A stretch of DNA of 64,000 bases from Acanthaster planci (taxonomy: Eukaryota; Echinodermata; Asteroidea; Valvatida; Acanthasteridae). A program made the position numbers and the translations under genes. A model generated the notes under the pieces. The model saw only the letters and a program-made list of their open reading frames with translations, ran no database searches and had not been told where the DNA came from. The DNA lies in assembly GCF_001949145.1 (NCBI RefSeq), contig NW_019091456.1:432620-496619 (forward strand). Reading direction: 5' to 3'. Below, in pieces: positions 9,561-22,260 of the stretch. Position 1 is the stretch's first letter; every line of letters starts with the position of its first letter.

Positions 9561-12459
9561 GTACGTGCCCCGCAGTAAAAGGAAAAACTCAGTTGACCTA
9601 CTTTATACCTTTCCGGGCAATAAGTGTTGCACATGTTTATGTTCAAGGGACGGGCATGTTCACTTATCTTCGTGAAAAGGAAAGGAAAGGGAAATTCAGC
9701 AACAGGTATGTCTGCCCATGCCATCATTAATATAAGTTAGGAATTAATGGCGCGTTGCTTGCGGGAGCACGTCAAATGGCTAAGTACGATATGGCTTAAA
9801 ACCAAAATTGTGGAAAATTCGACATCGAAATGAATGCAATTTTTTAAAATGACTATCTCTTCGTGAAAACGATGACGATTTGACCCATAAGCTAAAGGGG
9901 CTTATTTTTCATTCAGTTTTCAAGATTAACAATAATTATTCAGCGTTTTCATGATAGCTGCTTGAGAAAATTATTCTTTTCGTCTTGATCACATTTAGCT
10001 GCTATGGTTTTTGCCTTTTGAAAAGGAAATATAACCGGGAAAAGTTTTAGAATTTGCAATTTATTTTTCAATCACATCTTTAAAAAAATCCCATGCGAAA
10101 ATTCTCTGTAAAATATGTATTAGCATATAAATTTATAACTACTGAAAAACTGGCTAATTTTAAAGAGAAATACCGTGCCAGAATTAGCCTCTCAATTTCA
10201 AAAAGGCTAACATACAAGACGAGCAATGTGACTCAATATACCCGTACGCAGATGAAAAGTTAAGAAATTATTTTATGGTTGTTTTCAAACAAAACTTTAA
10301 TTGAAACAAGAGACCCAGATACCTCTAAATGTTTGTAATAAAAAAGAAGTTAAGGAAATCAATGTTAATGGAAGTCTAATCTAAACTTTGCTATTAAGAA
10401 CTACACTTGATCTTACAAACTCGATTACATCTAGAACCCAAAAACTAAACGTTGGTAAATCTTCACAATCATGTTAAACATCCTTTTTCTCATGTAAGTA
10501 TGTGATGTCAAAATAAACATGAACAAGGAGACCTGTAATCGATAGTGCCTTAGTGAAAGGTCGTCGATAGGATTAGATTTTACTTATCTACAGGAGATAT
10601 TTTCCAAAATATTACTTAGAGTACACAGAGAAAAGTACCTATGTGAGTGTTTCTGTCTCAGAATAATTCTTCCAAAAATTAAAACACGTGATTGGGTGGC
10701 CCCAAGTTAAATCCTAATAGGCCATGGGGGGTGCCAGAAGCTGCCTGCATGACCTTTTACATTCAGGGTTCTATTCGCCCCAAGCGGGACCAAAAGAGTG
10801 CGAATGTTCGTGGCAACTGAGGTTCCTTTGGGTTTAAACTGCACTTCGCTGGTTCACAAACGTCTTTAAAATCCACGTGTTACGGTTGCATCACTACCAA
10901 CCAAATGAACACAACCGGCCAATATAGCTCTTTTCAACCGATGAGGGGGTTCTTCTGCTCCTAAAGAGGGATTGCATATAATTTTGTCTCTACCTTAAAG
11001 AGCTAAATTATCCAGGAGTGTAGACATCTTAATTTCAGAATGCTTTATCCTTTGATGAATTACACTCTGGAATTTTGTTATACCGAGATAATTTATCTCA
11101 GGGTGTGAAAGTCTAATTGCCCTGTAAATTGTCGTCATCCTAAGATATAGCACGTCAGGCAATTGAAGTCTTGTATAAGTCTTCATCCGTTGAAAGTTTC
11201 TTTCAGAATTAGACATTTCGCCCTTCACGTGTTGTCATCATATCATAAAAATATTCGGATCTCCTGTATGTATGACCGTTATGACTTCGAATTACATGAA
11301 GTCAGAGTGTCACAGCAATACACATTCAGAAAAAGGGATAAAGTAATTAAATCAATCAGTTAATAATATCCTCTTTTCGAGTTGTCCTTTATCCGGTTCC
11401 TTTCAGAGTGGCGCGTTAACTATTTCGGAGTTGTTTTTACTTTGTTTTGGGTGAGTTTCACTCTCTTGTACATGTATTCAGTTTCGCTCTCAAATTTTTA
11501 AATTAACAAGGATGACCGATGTTTCAAAATTGCTCCTTTGTAAATTACAAAACCTACCTCTGAAGACCAATACGCTGTATATAGATAGAAAGAAAGACAG
11601 GAACGAATGCCAGAACCCGTCACTAGTTTTGATAATTACCATCAAAACTTGTTCAATATTAGTCTCAAAATCTTGCCCTAATCCATTCTTCAAAAGATGA
11701 CTCAAATAATAACATGCTTCGGGGTTTTTGTTTTCAAATTAGTGGGAGCAATTCGTCACAAATGACGCTGATAATGCGAATTGCGAAGGTTAGTTATGCT
11801 TCCAAATTGAATCACTCAGACACATAATCGATATTTTTCTCAATCACTCTTGCTTTTTTTTAGCTATGCCCAGAAATTGTTTCCCCCATCATACACGCGA
11901 ATGAAAAGGCGATTACGCCTACCTCGTGGAAAATAACTGATGGTCAATTTCAGTCAAATTTACTGCCCATCAAAAATTTTGCTAAGGTAAAATATCCAAA
12001 CCTACTCATGCGGATTATGTTATGCTTTTATAGAGATAGGCATCATTGTGGCGATTAGAAGACATTGCCGTTTTGGACATTATCTCCGTATATACGTTCA
12101 TATGATCAGACCACCGATTGTGCAGCCCCGCACAATAGCTGATGTCCAAGTCAACTCACGTGTGGGCCTAGTGTAATAAGTAGGAGAACAAGTCAATGCT
12201 ACGCTGCTGAAGTGAAAAGCGTTCCTGCATGTGGTAAATGTATGGATTCCAAGGAATGCGTAAACTGAATATTATGAGCACCAAAACTGCCCTAATGTGA
12301 AATGCATTATCAGTCGCGGTCTGACTCCCTACCGTCCTTCAAATGGGCCTATGTATTTATGTATGAGCACAGCAATATGCACAGCAGATTTTCCATTGTG
12401 TATTTATTAAAATGCACGGTACAGTATTCATTGAAAAGAAGGAATCCCCGAGTGTTTCT
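9561..12459. other. AT-rich intergenic stretch, nothing recognised
   Basis: Low-GC sequence without CpG islands, ordered repeats or plausible exons. The opposed frames at about 11490-11705 are of chance length and composition. Confidence 0.5.
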
Positions 12460-12940
12460 AGTTGACTGTCGTGTCACTGCATAAAACAAGACCCATCGAG
12501 CGGCGAAAAGGGAAAACGGGGTATACGGTACATAACATTACCATTACAAAGCTCGATGTTGGACGAATAGCACTTAGAGGAATCGAATGGGGTTGTCGTC
12601 ACGCTCAACCAAAGTTGGAAACAATTTTTAGCAAAATGAGTCATGGCGGCACGGTAAGCTGTTCGATGGCTGAAAAGGTTCTTTTTTTTTCTTGTGATAA
12701 ACGTAATTGGTCGGGGAAGAGCTGTAGCTTCTCAGGAAAGAGAATGCCAGGTTCTATTTTCACCTCTCTCAGGCTTGGAATTTAACGGGACGCGTCTCCA
12801 GCCGTGACTCCGATGGCGAATGTGGAGCGACAGTTTGGCGTCTGTCGTCTGGACGCAAATCACAGCGGTTGCCAGTTACCATTTCGCCGCTCGGTGAAAA
12901 TAGGCCGCCATATTGCTACGTACATCCCGTCCGAGGTAAG
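12460..12940. promoter_or_regulatory. Promoter-like CpG-rich patch with YY1 sites
   Basis: The patch contains GCCGCCATATTG at 12904-12915, a full YY1 consensus, and ATGGCGGC at 12643-12650 followed 3 bp later by a GTAAGC donor. A plus-strand frame opens at 12813 (ATGGCGAATG), stays open for 41 codons and reaches a GTAAGA donor at 12936. Start-codon-overlapping YY1 sites followed by donors are common in first exons, so this may be a promoter, possibly bidirectional, of a gene or long non-coding RNA. The peptides match no family I know. Confidence 0.35.
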
Positions 12941-13079
12941 AGGTTTTTATTGCAGCCTGTACTGAGAACCATACGAAATCGGTTCGTGTCATCCCTCATT
13001 TAGGGATGAACTCGTATTTTATTACACCTTTCCGGTCACTAATGATATCTTGGATTACTGCCAATATCGAGAAGACGTC

Positions 13080-13900
13080 AGCTCTTCCCATGTACGATGT
13101 AATTAATTAGGGACAGTGATAATTTTAAGCTCATTTGTCCGGGAGAGCCATGCTCGTTTGGGTTCTAATGTGCCCTGAGTGTTATAGACGTTGAGTGGCG
13201 AAGCCGATTTATCGGCACGGGGTACTATGCGGGACCCACTCCGCGACAAAGTAGAGCACGCGTACGCGGCGAGCTGATGAAATCTCAGATGACGAAAGGC
13301 AGACGGGAGAATTGTACCAGGTTCTTCAGACAGAAGCGACCATTTAGTCAAGAAAAGTGTCGTCGTTTTTGGCATGGCCCCGCGCTAATTCCCCGTCTCC
13401 AACGGCCGCATGTGGTGTGGTAGTCTGGAAAAATTATAACTCTTAAGTCTGAATACTTTCCATGTTTCCGTCCGATAGACGTAAAGAATGCCTCCTTTGT
13501 CGCCCCAAGGGATACGTTCTCATTCCTCGTCTCGTCTTCCAGACTATAAGTAACGTGACCTGCGCACACTCCGTGCTCCAATTTTTTTTAATATTCAAAT
13601 AAAATGAATCTGAAGAGGACTGTCCACAATCGCACCAATTACTGGTCAGTGTAGATGATCCTTTGAAGCGCCTTTGGGCACAGTGGGCATGCGTGGACCA
13701 TTTGCTCATGCCAAAAAGCCCTTTAAGATGAATGCTACGCATCTCGTTCCGTCTCTTTTTATTTTATCAGATGTCTCTCACTTGGTTGCCCGCCTGCGGC
13801 CCGCCTAGCCGTGAGGCCATTTTGAATTTCGGGTCCTGTGCGTCCAATGAATCTGCCAAGAATAAATCAACAGTCTGGCAAAGTGACAATAGACACACTC
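13080..13900. promoter_or_regulatory. CpG-rich island, candidate cis-regulatory
   Basis: Complex, CpG-rich sequence with overlapping open frames on both strands, as GC-rich DNA produces by chance. It has a YY1-type GGCCATTTTG at 13815-13824. None of the frames has splice borders or a recognisable domain. I call it a candidate regulatory island from composition alone. Confidence 0.3.
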
Positions 13901-14519
13901 GAATAAAGCCCTTGTTTTAAATTCCCAATCTAACCTACCAATTCAGTTGACAGCGGAGTTCGGTTTGAGGAAATTATGAATTTAGGCTAAGTTCCTATGG
14001 ATTGTGGGTTACATTTTAGCTCCGGTTTAGGCGTAAAAAACGATCTTCTGATTTAAGATGAGCATATTTCATTACAATGTCTTTGTTCTGCCTTTGTGTG
14101 GATTAACGCTATTGTTGATATAATATTGTTATGTTTCACGTCTACATCCTTTCTGGCACTCGGCAGTAGTCACTTCTGGATGTTAACGCTGAGGTAATTT
14201 CACCCATGCCATTGTTTAAGGCACTTAGATAATAACATCATAGGGCTGTTACATTTTCTTTGCCAGTAGTTTGAAGAAAATTCAAATTAAACGTAATGCA
14301 CCATATTATGTTTGAGTTTGGCAACGTACGTTACGTTTTGAAAACAAACCCAAATAATGAAATGCTGTTTGTGATTTTCTTATTCATACAATCTTATTCA
14401 AATGTCGGAGTATTTGTGGCGGCAAAGCAGGCTAAGAAATGAATCCAGATGCCTGGACCCTGTTTCAGTTACATTGAGGAAACCATTTGAATTATTTTAA
14501 GTGAATGCCTGATTTTGAC

Positions 14520-14890
14520 GGCCCAGCCTTTGAAGTTACCACGTGACTCTGTTTTGGCATAGCCACGAGTCCGCTTATATGTCATCCAGAACAGTGAGGT
14601 GTGTTACATTATTCTCAATACAATTTCTGTCGAACTAGAGGTTTGGAAAGGGAGGCTAAAATGTCCGTGCAACGTGTGAACTCCTTGATGAGTGGCCGGT
14701 CTTACGCAGTCCCTCAATACCCGCGCGATCATCGTCGTCGTCGCCCGCGAGTCTACGGAAGCGATGCGCTCTAGCGGAGGTGCTCCACTCTCCCATGGGG
14801 GCCCTTGCCCTGCCAACATACCATTAACGCCCGCCACTACCCCTGTCAAGACGGTAAGGGGGAGACAAAAATCAAAAATATTTGATGAAG
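14520..14890. promoter_or_regulatory. CpG-rich island with a short open frame and donor
   Basis: A frame from 14598 to 14777 on the plus strand is open for 60 codons and includes MSVQRVNSLMSGRSYAVPQY, then an arginine-rich run. Another frame in the same patch ends at a good GTAAGG donor near 14854. Neither matches a known family. A CpG-rich regulatory or first-exon sequence are both possible; chance is the default. Confidence 0.25.
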
Positions 14891-17030
14891 GGAAGTTGCG
14901 CCAGAGCTAACCGCCTTGGAAGTCACAAGTTTGAAGCAACGTGTTAATCGCGGCTGAATGCAAACGCGATTCCTACATTGATTTTTTTGTAGACCACAGC
15001 TTATATGAAGACACTTGTTATCTTTGCCCAAGTATAAATGTTTCCTTTTAAATTCTATGGCTCCCGTGTCTTTTCACCTGGGAGGCGAGTTGATCTGTAA
15101 AAAAAATATCTTAGCGAACGCATATAACGCTAAATGAACTAAAGCAAATATTTCAATGCATGATGCCTTGTTTTTAATTAACTTTCATTTCCATTGGTTT
15201 TAAAAAATAAAAAGAATAACTCCTATGACCTAGCCACTTTGATATAAGTTACCCGAAATGATTAAAATTTGCATACGGCACATGCGATCAAATGACGCTT
15301 GCCGTTCAAAAACCCTTATTGTTCGAACCAGTCAAAGTTTTGCGCCAAAATGCTAAAATAATGGGCATTTTATTTTCTCTTAGAGAATTGGAAAGATTGT
15401 CGTTTTTTCCTTATTGTTTTTGGTCATACAGACAGGATCTATGGGATAAATAGGATCGGTCGGAAATGAGAACAATCGAATTAAAAGGGGGAACCTTCCA
15501 AAGTGCATGTATATCACTAATGTATGCTATGCTATCGCTTTTATAGCCTTTGGTTCAAATAATTCTGAGCTACTGTCATGAAACCAAGAGGTGACTAGTC
15601 ACATTGGTGACAAACTATTTAAAGAGTGCACGCAATTAAGGGTTCATGTTCTAACTCTATGCATTCTCATTAAGGTGTGATAATGCCATGAATAATTATG
15701 CTCTGGCCGTGATTGACGAAGAAAATTACTGAGGTTACCCGGTTCCTTTATTTGCGTTATTCTGGTTGAATGAAAGGCTCCTGCATGGGAACATGATTGG
15801 AACTGTTTCAGCAGGGAACGAAGGGAACTAAGATGGTGCTATCGGGCTGTTGCTCCGATTGAAGGAAAATGCTGTGCTAGAATGCAACTCTTAAATCTTT
15901 CAGTCTGAAGGTAAACCTTCATGATGGATTAACTGTTCCATGCTCTAAGACGCCGGTCGCAGATGGTTCGGGGCTAATGCCTAGTGACCACGGGTGCTCC
16001 GGCCAATTTACGCTGATGGATAGTGTCAGGCAATGCGGACTAAGTGACCCATATACAGTCGAGGTGAATTGGTTCACTTTTCCGTGATTCATTATTGTTT
16101 GTTTCCTCTGCAGCGATGTTGCAATTTCACCTCTTGCGCTCAACCGTGCGTGAATTTAACAATTTTGGGTTGTCCTGAAGGAATTCTGGTCATAGAAGAT
16201 GAATATGATAAACCAAATAGCCGGGGGCAAATCAGCAGAAGCAACTGGGTATTAAGGTTGTTTCTAAGAATTCAACTTAGGCCGTGAGGCAATTGACCAA
16301 GATGTCAAGAGGAACTTCATTTAAAGCTTCAGCGGCTGTGAAAAATATTCATACCCAAACTTACTGATTGAGTGTCAAGCAAGGGCAGGGGGACGACGGT
16401 CCCCCCCCCAAAAAAAGAGATTTGGGGGTCTATCCCTTTCTGACACGTTCTTCCCAAAAGTATGTAAAACACTCAAATGTAGTCTCAACTCTCAGAAAGG
16501 CAGACCAGGTAACACAATACAATATCAACTTTCTGGTCCATCAAAACAATTCCCATTGCAAATTTTGTTCTGAATATACCCTTTGTGGTAAGACAGGCCT
16601 ACTTATCGTTTAGTATCTAGGTATTCTCTTCGCTCGTTTATTGTCTGTCGTATCAGCTATGACGAGAATCAACGGTGACTTTACCTGAAATCTCGTCTGT
16701 GAAGAAACAAAAGCATTCGCATATCATTGATAATACATCAAAGTTTTTAATTGTCACGTGGGTCTTTCCCACTTAGCTCAATCTCAAAGATGTACAACAC
16801 TTTGAGACCAGTGGCACAGGTGCCCTGTAGTCGGCATTCTTCTGCACGTACGCGACACATACTGTACATAGAGGTTCATTATTCTAGAAGAGCGCCACCA
16901 AGCAGTTTGACTGCTTTAGTCGCGTGTTGCTCGTCGTCTTGCATTATACTTTCAGCCTCCTGAACAGATGCATCATGCTGGCAAACTAAAAAATAAGCTT
17001 CCTCAGCTCCCTATCTCCTGCATTCTCTAT
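14891..17030. other. Mostly quiet intergenic DNA
   Basis: AT-rich with one modest CpG-rich patch at about 15930-16070 and a low-complexity C/A run at about 16390-16420 that looks like decayed repeat. No exon was seen. Confidence 0.4.
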
Positions 17031-17235
17031 GGCTGTAATGGTGTGCCAAGCTGCAGACGTTGACCCGATTAAGGACCCACGCCACACACCCTAATTAATG
17101 GCTGAATAAACACGAGCTGCCAGCTAGAATGAAATTAAACCCAAATTCCAAATTATACCCAATCGACACTAGCTGTTTGCGCCGGCAATTCCGCTGTTAG
17201 CTGGTGCGCATTGTTCTTGATGCTAGCGTTTGGCT
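17031..17235. promoter_or_regulatory. Island with homeodomain and forkhead sites
   Basis: TAATTA at 17092-17097 is followed 8 bp later by ATAAACA (17106-17112), which fits the forkhead consensus RTAAAYA. An additional CGATTAAGG lies upstream. The surrounding sequence is complex and CpG-containing between AT-rich flanks, the appearance expected of a conserved enhancer. Binding is not shown by sequence. Confidence 0.35.
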
Positions 17236-17899
17236 TTCTCTGCACACAGGACGGTTGTAATGGTGGCAGTCTTATGAAATGTAAAAATTATTCCTTCATA
17301 TTTTCCTGTACAGAAAGGTGTTAAAGAATCCTTTTTCCCCCGTGTAGATTTTTACTTTGTAGGGTTACTCTCTTGGCCCTTGGATTATGTGTTTTAAAGA
17401 GAGTCTGCTAAAATGTTTGTGATTTTGCAATTTAGGGTTTTTAGTCACGCTATGGGAGAACTACTTGATAATGATTTAGTTCACTTGTTAGTATCCTGCA
17501 GGGGTATGCAACTGTTTTGGTGTTTGGGTCTTAGTCTTTTTATAAGGTTTGATGTTATATTTTAAACTTTGTCTTCTTTATGTCTATACCGTATGTAATT
17601 TTTTTTCTCTGACCTGCGAAATAATGAATGAATGAAATGAATGTACAATTTGGACTTCACATGAGAAAAGAGTTTCCCCTTGTTTATTCTGTAAGCGCTA
17701 TTTTTCAGTGCGTGTTGCGCGTCTGCCACGTAGGTAGCGTCCTAGATAAGTGGGTCGGGAAACAGACACAGAAAGGACTCAAATCGCGCGGTCAAAATGC
17801 AATTTGTGCAAGAACATCCTTTAGTGTATAGATTTTGTTTTTAACAATGCCACCTTGTGTTCCCTGCATGATTGACATTGCTCAGTGCCCGATAAAGCC

Positions 17900-18180
17900 T
17901 ATTAAGCCTCCTCAACAAAATGCAGCCCATACGCCAAGAATTTCGGGACGTTTCTGCTCCCAAGTCGCGTCGGCTCTCCCCACTCAAGACCGGAGGGCAA
18001 ATTAACACCAATCCCGGGCAGGTGGTCGCCGAGCCGCGGCGGTCGGGAGGGTCCGCCCGATGTGTCATGAAGCCAGAAGTTGGCTTTGGATGTATGAATC
18101 ATGGTCGTGATGTCTTGAACTTTTCGAGGCGGTCTGCGTTTTCCAAACTTAATGGCTAGATGTTGGGAGTTGGTGACAGG
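17900..18180. promoter_or_regulatory. CpG-rich island
   Basis: GC- and CpG-rich sequence between AT-rich flanks gives overlapping frames on both strands, up to 116 codons, without splice borders or domains. It contains CAAATTAACACC and GCCGCGGCGG words. Candidate regulatory element by composition only. Confidence 0.3.
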
Positions 18181-18839
18181 ATCAACATACCGTGATGGTG
18201 GACGGGTTTGGCTAAAAAAGGTTGGCCTTGGGTGAGTAAGATAGTTTCCCACAGAAGTACAGACTGCTTTGAGGGAAAAATGCCACTTTAAGGAGCGACC
18301 TTATATTTTGATATGTCATGGATCAGTTAACCTTTAAATGTATTTGTGAAATACTGTTACTGATTTATCATACAAAATGCGAGAGCCTACGTGCTCAACA
18401 CAGTTATAATCTTCCCCGTGGCGGGTAAACGATTCTTAGCCGTCGATACAAAGGCAAAAGAATAACTATTTAAAAAAAACAACTCGCTTAGCTATCACAA
18501 CACCGAATAGTAAAACGTTTACTTTTAACTTCTAATAAAATACGATCCTCTTTAAAAGTTATGGGACCAGTTGTTCAAATCGGACACCAAGGGGAGGGGG
18601 CGTCGATAGTTCTGCAAACCGGTACGAAAAGCAGGCCACTACATGAGAGGGGCCATTGGGGGTAGTGGTGAATAGCAAACCACATCACAACTACCTAAAT
18701 GGCCGACGTGATTTGTCATCACTCCAAATTGTGGATATTTTACTGTTCCATTAATTTAACAAATTTTATAAGGTCACTAATCCAGCTTTAATCCCTTTTT
18801 ATGATTGGTTATTTAATGTGTTTAAATAATTTGGAACAT

Positions 18840-19230
18840 TGCAATTTTCAAGGTCAGTGCCGACTCTTCTTCGAGCAACATCTTTATTGATTTATGGACA
18901 ATTAATGCATAATTTATTGCTATGAGAACACTGCCTGTGACCCCTGACCTTTCCACATGTGTCACTAGCGGGATTCAAAGCGGCACGGAAATGTTGCGAC
19001 AAAATGGTGCCATGTGGACATTCCTTGGACGTAACAAAACATCGGCACCTCAGCCAAATGGCGGCACTGTTAGCTTGACACCTTGCCGGTGCATCCACAG
19101 ACGCTGTCGTATTTCACGCGCGGCCGCCTGTAGGGAAGAATCCTCACCTATATGGAACCTGGTTAAAGGGCACTTTCACCGCATTTTTAGGAGGGAGACC
19201 GATCAGAGACTCCTTGGTTCTTAGGTGCCA
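18840..19230. promoter_or_regulatory. Island with PBX-HOX site and DR1 nuclear-receptor repeat
   Basis: 18888-18897 is TGATTTATGG, a full PBX-HOX composite site of the posterior-HOX type. It is followed by an ATTAATGCATAATTTATT homeodomain-rich run. 18938-18950 is TGACCCCTGACCT, a perfect DR1 (AGGTCA-type half-sites with a 1-bp spacer) of the kind bound by HNF4, COUP-TF or RXR dimers. AAATGGCGGC (YY1-like) follows at 19056-19065. This is one of the strongest enhancer-like segments in the window. Confidence 0.45.
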
Positions 19231-20039
19231 ACGGGTACGCATTATACTGGTCCCGTAATAATCAGGTACACGTGTATTGGACAAAATATGATCTCTGCGT
19301 CACTAACATTACTGTGATCAGAAATGAAGTTCCTATCAAACGTCAGTTTGATACTAATACTAAAAAACAACTGTACGAGGGCGGATCCGGGGATTTTTCG
19401 GTGGGGGGGCGGTCAGCTTCTTAGAGGCAGATACACATATGTAATGGAGTACATTGTAACTGATGTACAAATAATAACCCTTACAGAATGCTTGTTATTG
19501 CATTGATTTATTTATTTATTCAGTGTGTTTGTGCCAGAGCAGAGGGGTTTGACTCCCACCCCCCCGGACCCATGTCTGCTTTATTTTCGACTTTTAGAGA
19601 GGTCTGTTTTTAGAGCATTTTAAAAATACCGGGCATATGTGAAACTAATATATATGACCCAGCCCTGTAAGACATAAGCTTTTTGTTGAAAAACCATGGG
19701 TTACCTCTGCTGAGAGCTTTTACCAGTCACTTCGCAGGAATGAGAATTATTTACATGCAGTAAAGGTCTACCGGTGTCTACCCAGTTACAACCCTTAAAT
19801 GTACCGACATTGTAATTTCAGTTATAGCAAGACTTGTGCCACTTTCGCAAAATCTTTGTACAGCTGAATATTAGCCGAGCGAGGAGGACAGATGAAGTAG
19901 CATTGTGTGAGTTTCTTGTGATGAAAATTATCACCTTGAGATTGGTGTTTAACCGAGGAGCTCCAAACAACTGATCTTTAAAAGCATAGACATAATTACA
20001 GAGTCTTTTCGTCACGTCCCTGTGGATATCAAAGAGGCC
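19231..20039. other. Quiet intergenic DNA with a degenerate G-rich repeat
   Basis: A GGCGGATCCGGGGATTTTT piece near 19381-19399 followed by a G run resembles the decayed pieces near 7394 and (reversed) 33318. Otherwise AT-rich, with no exon seen. Confidence 0.35.
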
Positions 20040-20230
20040 GTCCCTTGGTAGCTTGTCGCCAGCCGTAGTGGTGTCAGTCCGGGGCGAGACCGTGAAGCGA
20101 CAAAGTCATTACCCGGCGTTACGCCACCGCGACCCCGGGCCCCTTCATCAGCTGGACACGCCAACTTGGACGTGACAGAGCGGGTTGCGTGACACTAACG
20201 CCAGGATTGGTCGGTTGAAGTCTTTAAAGA
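20040..20230. promoter_or_regulatory. CpG-rich island
   Basis: A short CpG-dense block with complex sequence in AT-rich surroundings, including CCCGGCGTTACGCCACCGCG. No coding signal. Candidate regulatory element by composition only. Confidence 0.28.
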
Positions 20231-20502
20231 GGCTATTCCAATTGCTTTTCCCCAAAAACTTGTACTCGGAGAGTGAAGTCCCTTCTCAATTTACATTTAA
20301 ACCACGCACAAAATTTTCTTCTCGGTTAGTTTTCGATATACATGTGTACAGTAGTAAAGCATAACATCTGCCTTTTTAATTCAGGCAAACGAGTTGCTGA
20401 TTCATCATTTTTGTGTAAAGTTTAGAAGCTAATTCTCTGTGATGTGGTGGTTAACGTCTCTTCCCATGTTCTTCACCGACCTAATTCTTCAACCAATCAG
20501 CT

Positions 20503-20727
20503 CTCTGGTGTATCTAGGTCGTGGGTCCAGGGGGAGCAACATTTCAATTAGGTCAAAAAACGACTGCCCACTTTTTTCATCTATAAAAGATCACTCACTC
20601 CGCCCCCAAAAGGTGAGAGTACCGTTTCATAAAATACTGAGGCTTTCGGTTCCGAAAAAATGGCGACTTGTTTGCGGCGGGAAAACTTTCCCCGACCCCC
20701 CCCCCCCATCTGTTGGATACACCACTA
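20503..20727. mobile_element. Second hAT-like non-autonomous element
   Basis: The left end CTCTGGTGTATCTAGG and the reverse complement of the right end TAGTGGTGTATCCAAC are decayed versions of a CAGTGGYGTATC-type terminus, like the element at 3962-4308. The flanking 8-mers AATCAGCT (20495-20502) and AATCAAAA (20728-20735) share their first five bases, consistent with an old 8-bp target duplication. The interior has C and G runs but no transposase. It lies inside a 151-codon open frame at 20439-20894, which is therefore not a gene. Confidence 0.5.
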
Positions 20728-20735
20728 AATCAAAA

Positions 20736-21479
20736 TTCAGGCTTGTCAAAACCTTTACTGTAAGATCACATCGAGGAAAAGCTGTGATGAGTCGTACCGG
20801 CAGAAACTGTCACTTATTTGTTCAGCCAATCTTGAAATATATCGATCTGTCTGCAGTCATACGGTGCTTCTGGAAAGGGTGCTGTATTTCATGATACTTT
20901 TAAAAATAGCTGCCTCTTGAAAACGAAGTCAATTCCCTTTAAGTATTCTCCGAGCATTCGGCGTAAGATATCTTGACCTTCAAATCGTAAATAATGAACT
21001 CCCACGATGGGCACGTGCATGCACACGTCAGCCATTGTGTTTGCACTTTTCGAGAGGGAATTTTGATTCCTTGGACAAATCAATAATTAGCCCGCAGTTC
21101 TCTGGAGATTTTCCTCTCGACAGTGAGACTGATTTTTCTTGTAATTTGGTTTTTTTACATGGGATTTTATTTTTTTTTATGTTGTGATGATGATATGTCG
21201 GTTGTTCCACAAATTATTAAATTCGTGGAAAGGGTTCGTACTAGTGATAGATTTGAATTAGCTAAAGTCATTTCAAACTTCTATGCGGAATAGATTTAGT
21301 TGTTAAGACAATCGGTTCGACAAAAGGGTACACTGTGTTGAGTATTTCATCAGGGATGCATGGTACAACATTTTTATTTCAATATTGACAGTGCCCATTC
21401 TATGCAGCGACAATGTGACACAGAAATAGAAGAAATCTCTGTATCAGCTTTGATAACATTAACCATCGTTACCGCCTGA
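20736..21479. other. AT-rich intergenic, nothing recognised
   Basis: No exon, ordered repeat or CpG island is visible apart from T-runs around 21150-21180. Confidence 0.4.
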
Positions 21480-22260
21480 GGTCAATCAAAACACTGCATC
21501 GCTTCAAACCCATCTACTTTCTCTAATTCCTCGCTCTGGAGAAAGTTGTTCTCCCTCATTAGACTGGCTTTGCCCGTCCTCCCACAAGTAACTGTTTTGA
21601 CAAATGCTGTGTACCGTTCCAAACCTCGGGCTTGTAGCGTATTTGCGCCGTGGTAGCAGAGGTCTAGTTCCAATAGGTATAGTATGTAAAAAGCGCTTTC
21701 CACGCTATTGGCGCCAGTTTCATGTGAACATGATGGGCCTCGTTTTGAGCTATTGCAAACAATGAAAAAAGGAAGGTTTGCCTTATTGAGGAAGGTTCAC
21801 GATAGCCTTGAATGGCCAGTCTAGCGCGTCTCACCGCCCAAGGATCTTGATGTATTGGATACGTGCCGCGTCTTGGATTGGTAAAATGACTCCCTAAAAT
21901 TAACAAATCGACGTGTTTGCCCCAATGGCGGGAAATTAAAGCCGCTCCTTGGTCCAGCACGTGCGGACTTCGATCTGCCACCGGAGCGCGCTCACGCCGT
22001 TAAAAGGAAAAAAATGCCTCGGTTGATGACACTAAAGCAAGCGTTAGGCTCGTTGCTTTTGAGGCTTCACGTGCGGTGCTGTACTGGTTGAAAATAAGAG
22101 CAAAGTCCCTTTTTTCCCTCCGTTTGGCTGGATTGTTTTGAAGGCCGGGGAGACCGAGTGGTTCACTTCAACTGATAGCCATTAAAAGAACAGAGAGCCT
22201 CATGCACTTATTAACTCGGCTTGGTGCATTCTCCTGTCAGTATGGGTTTTGAATACGTAG
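21480..22260. promoter_or_regulatory. Broad CpG-containing island
   Basis: Complex sequence with CpG-rich blocks at about 21830-22000 and at 22140-22260. Motif words include ATTAAC, CCATTAAAAGAAC, CACGTG and AATGGCGGG. The minus-strand frame of 105 codons (21664-21981) has no recognisable domain. Candidate regulatory sequence. Confidence 0.28.

Noticed and set aside
14661-14777. 39-codon frame with an arginine-rich run
   Set aside because: Resembles no known family and lacks a splice donor before its stop; left as part of an island.
20439-20894. 151-codon plus-strand frame
   Set aside because: It spans the decayed hAT-like element at 20503-20727 and homopolymer runs.
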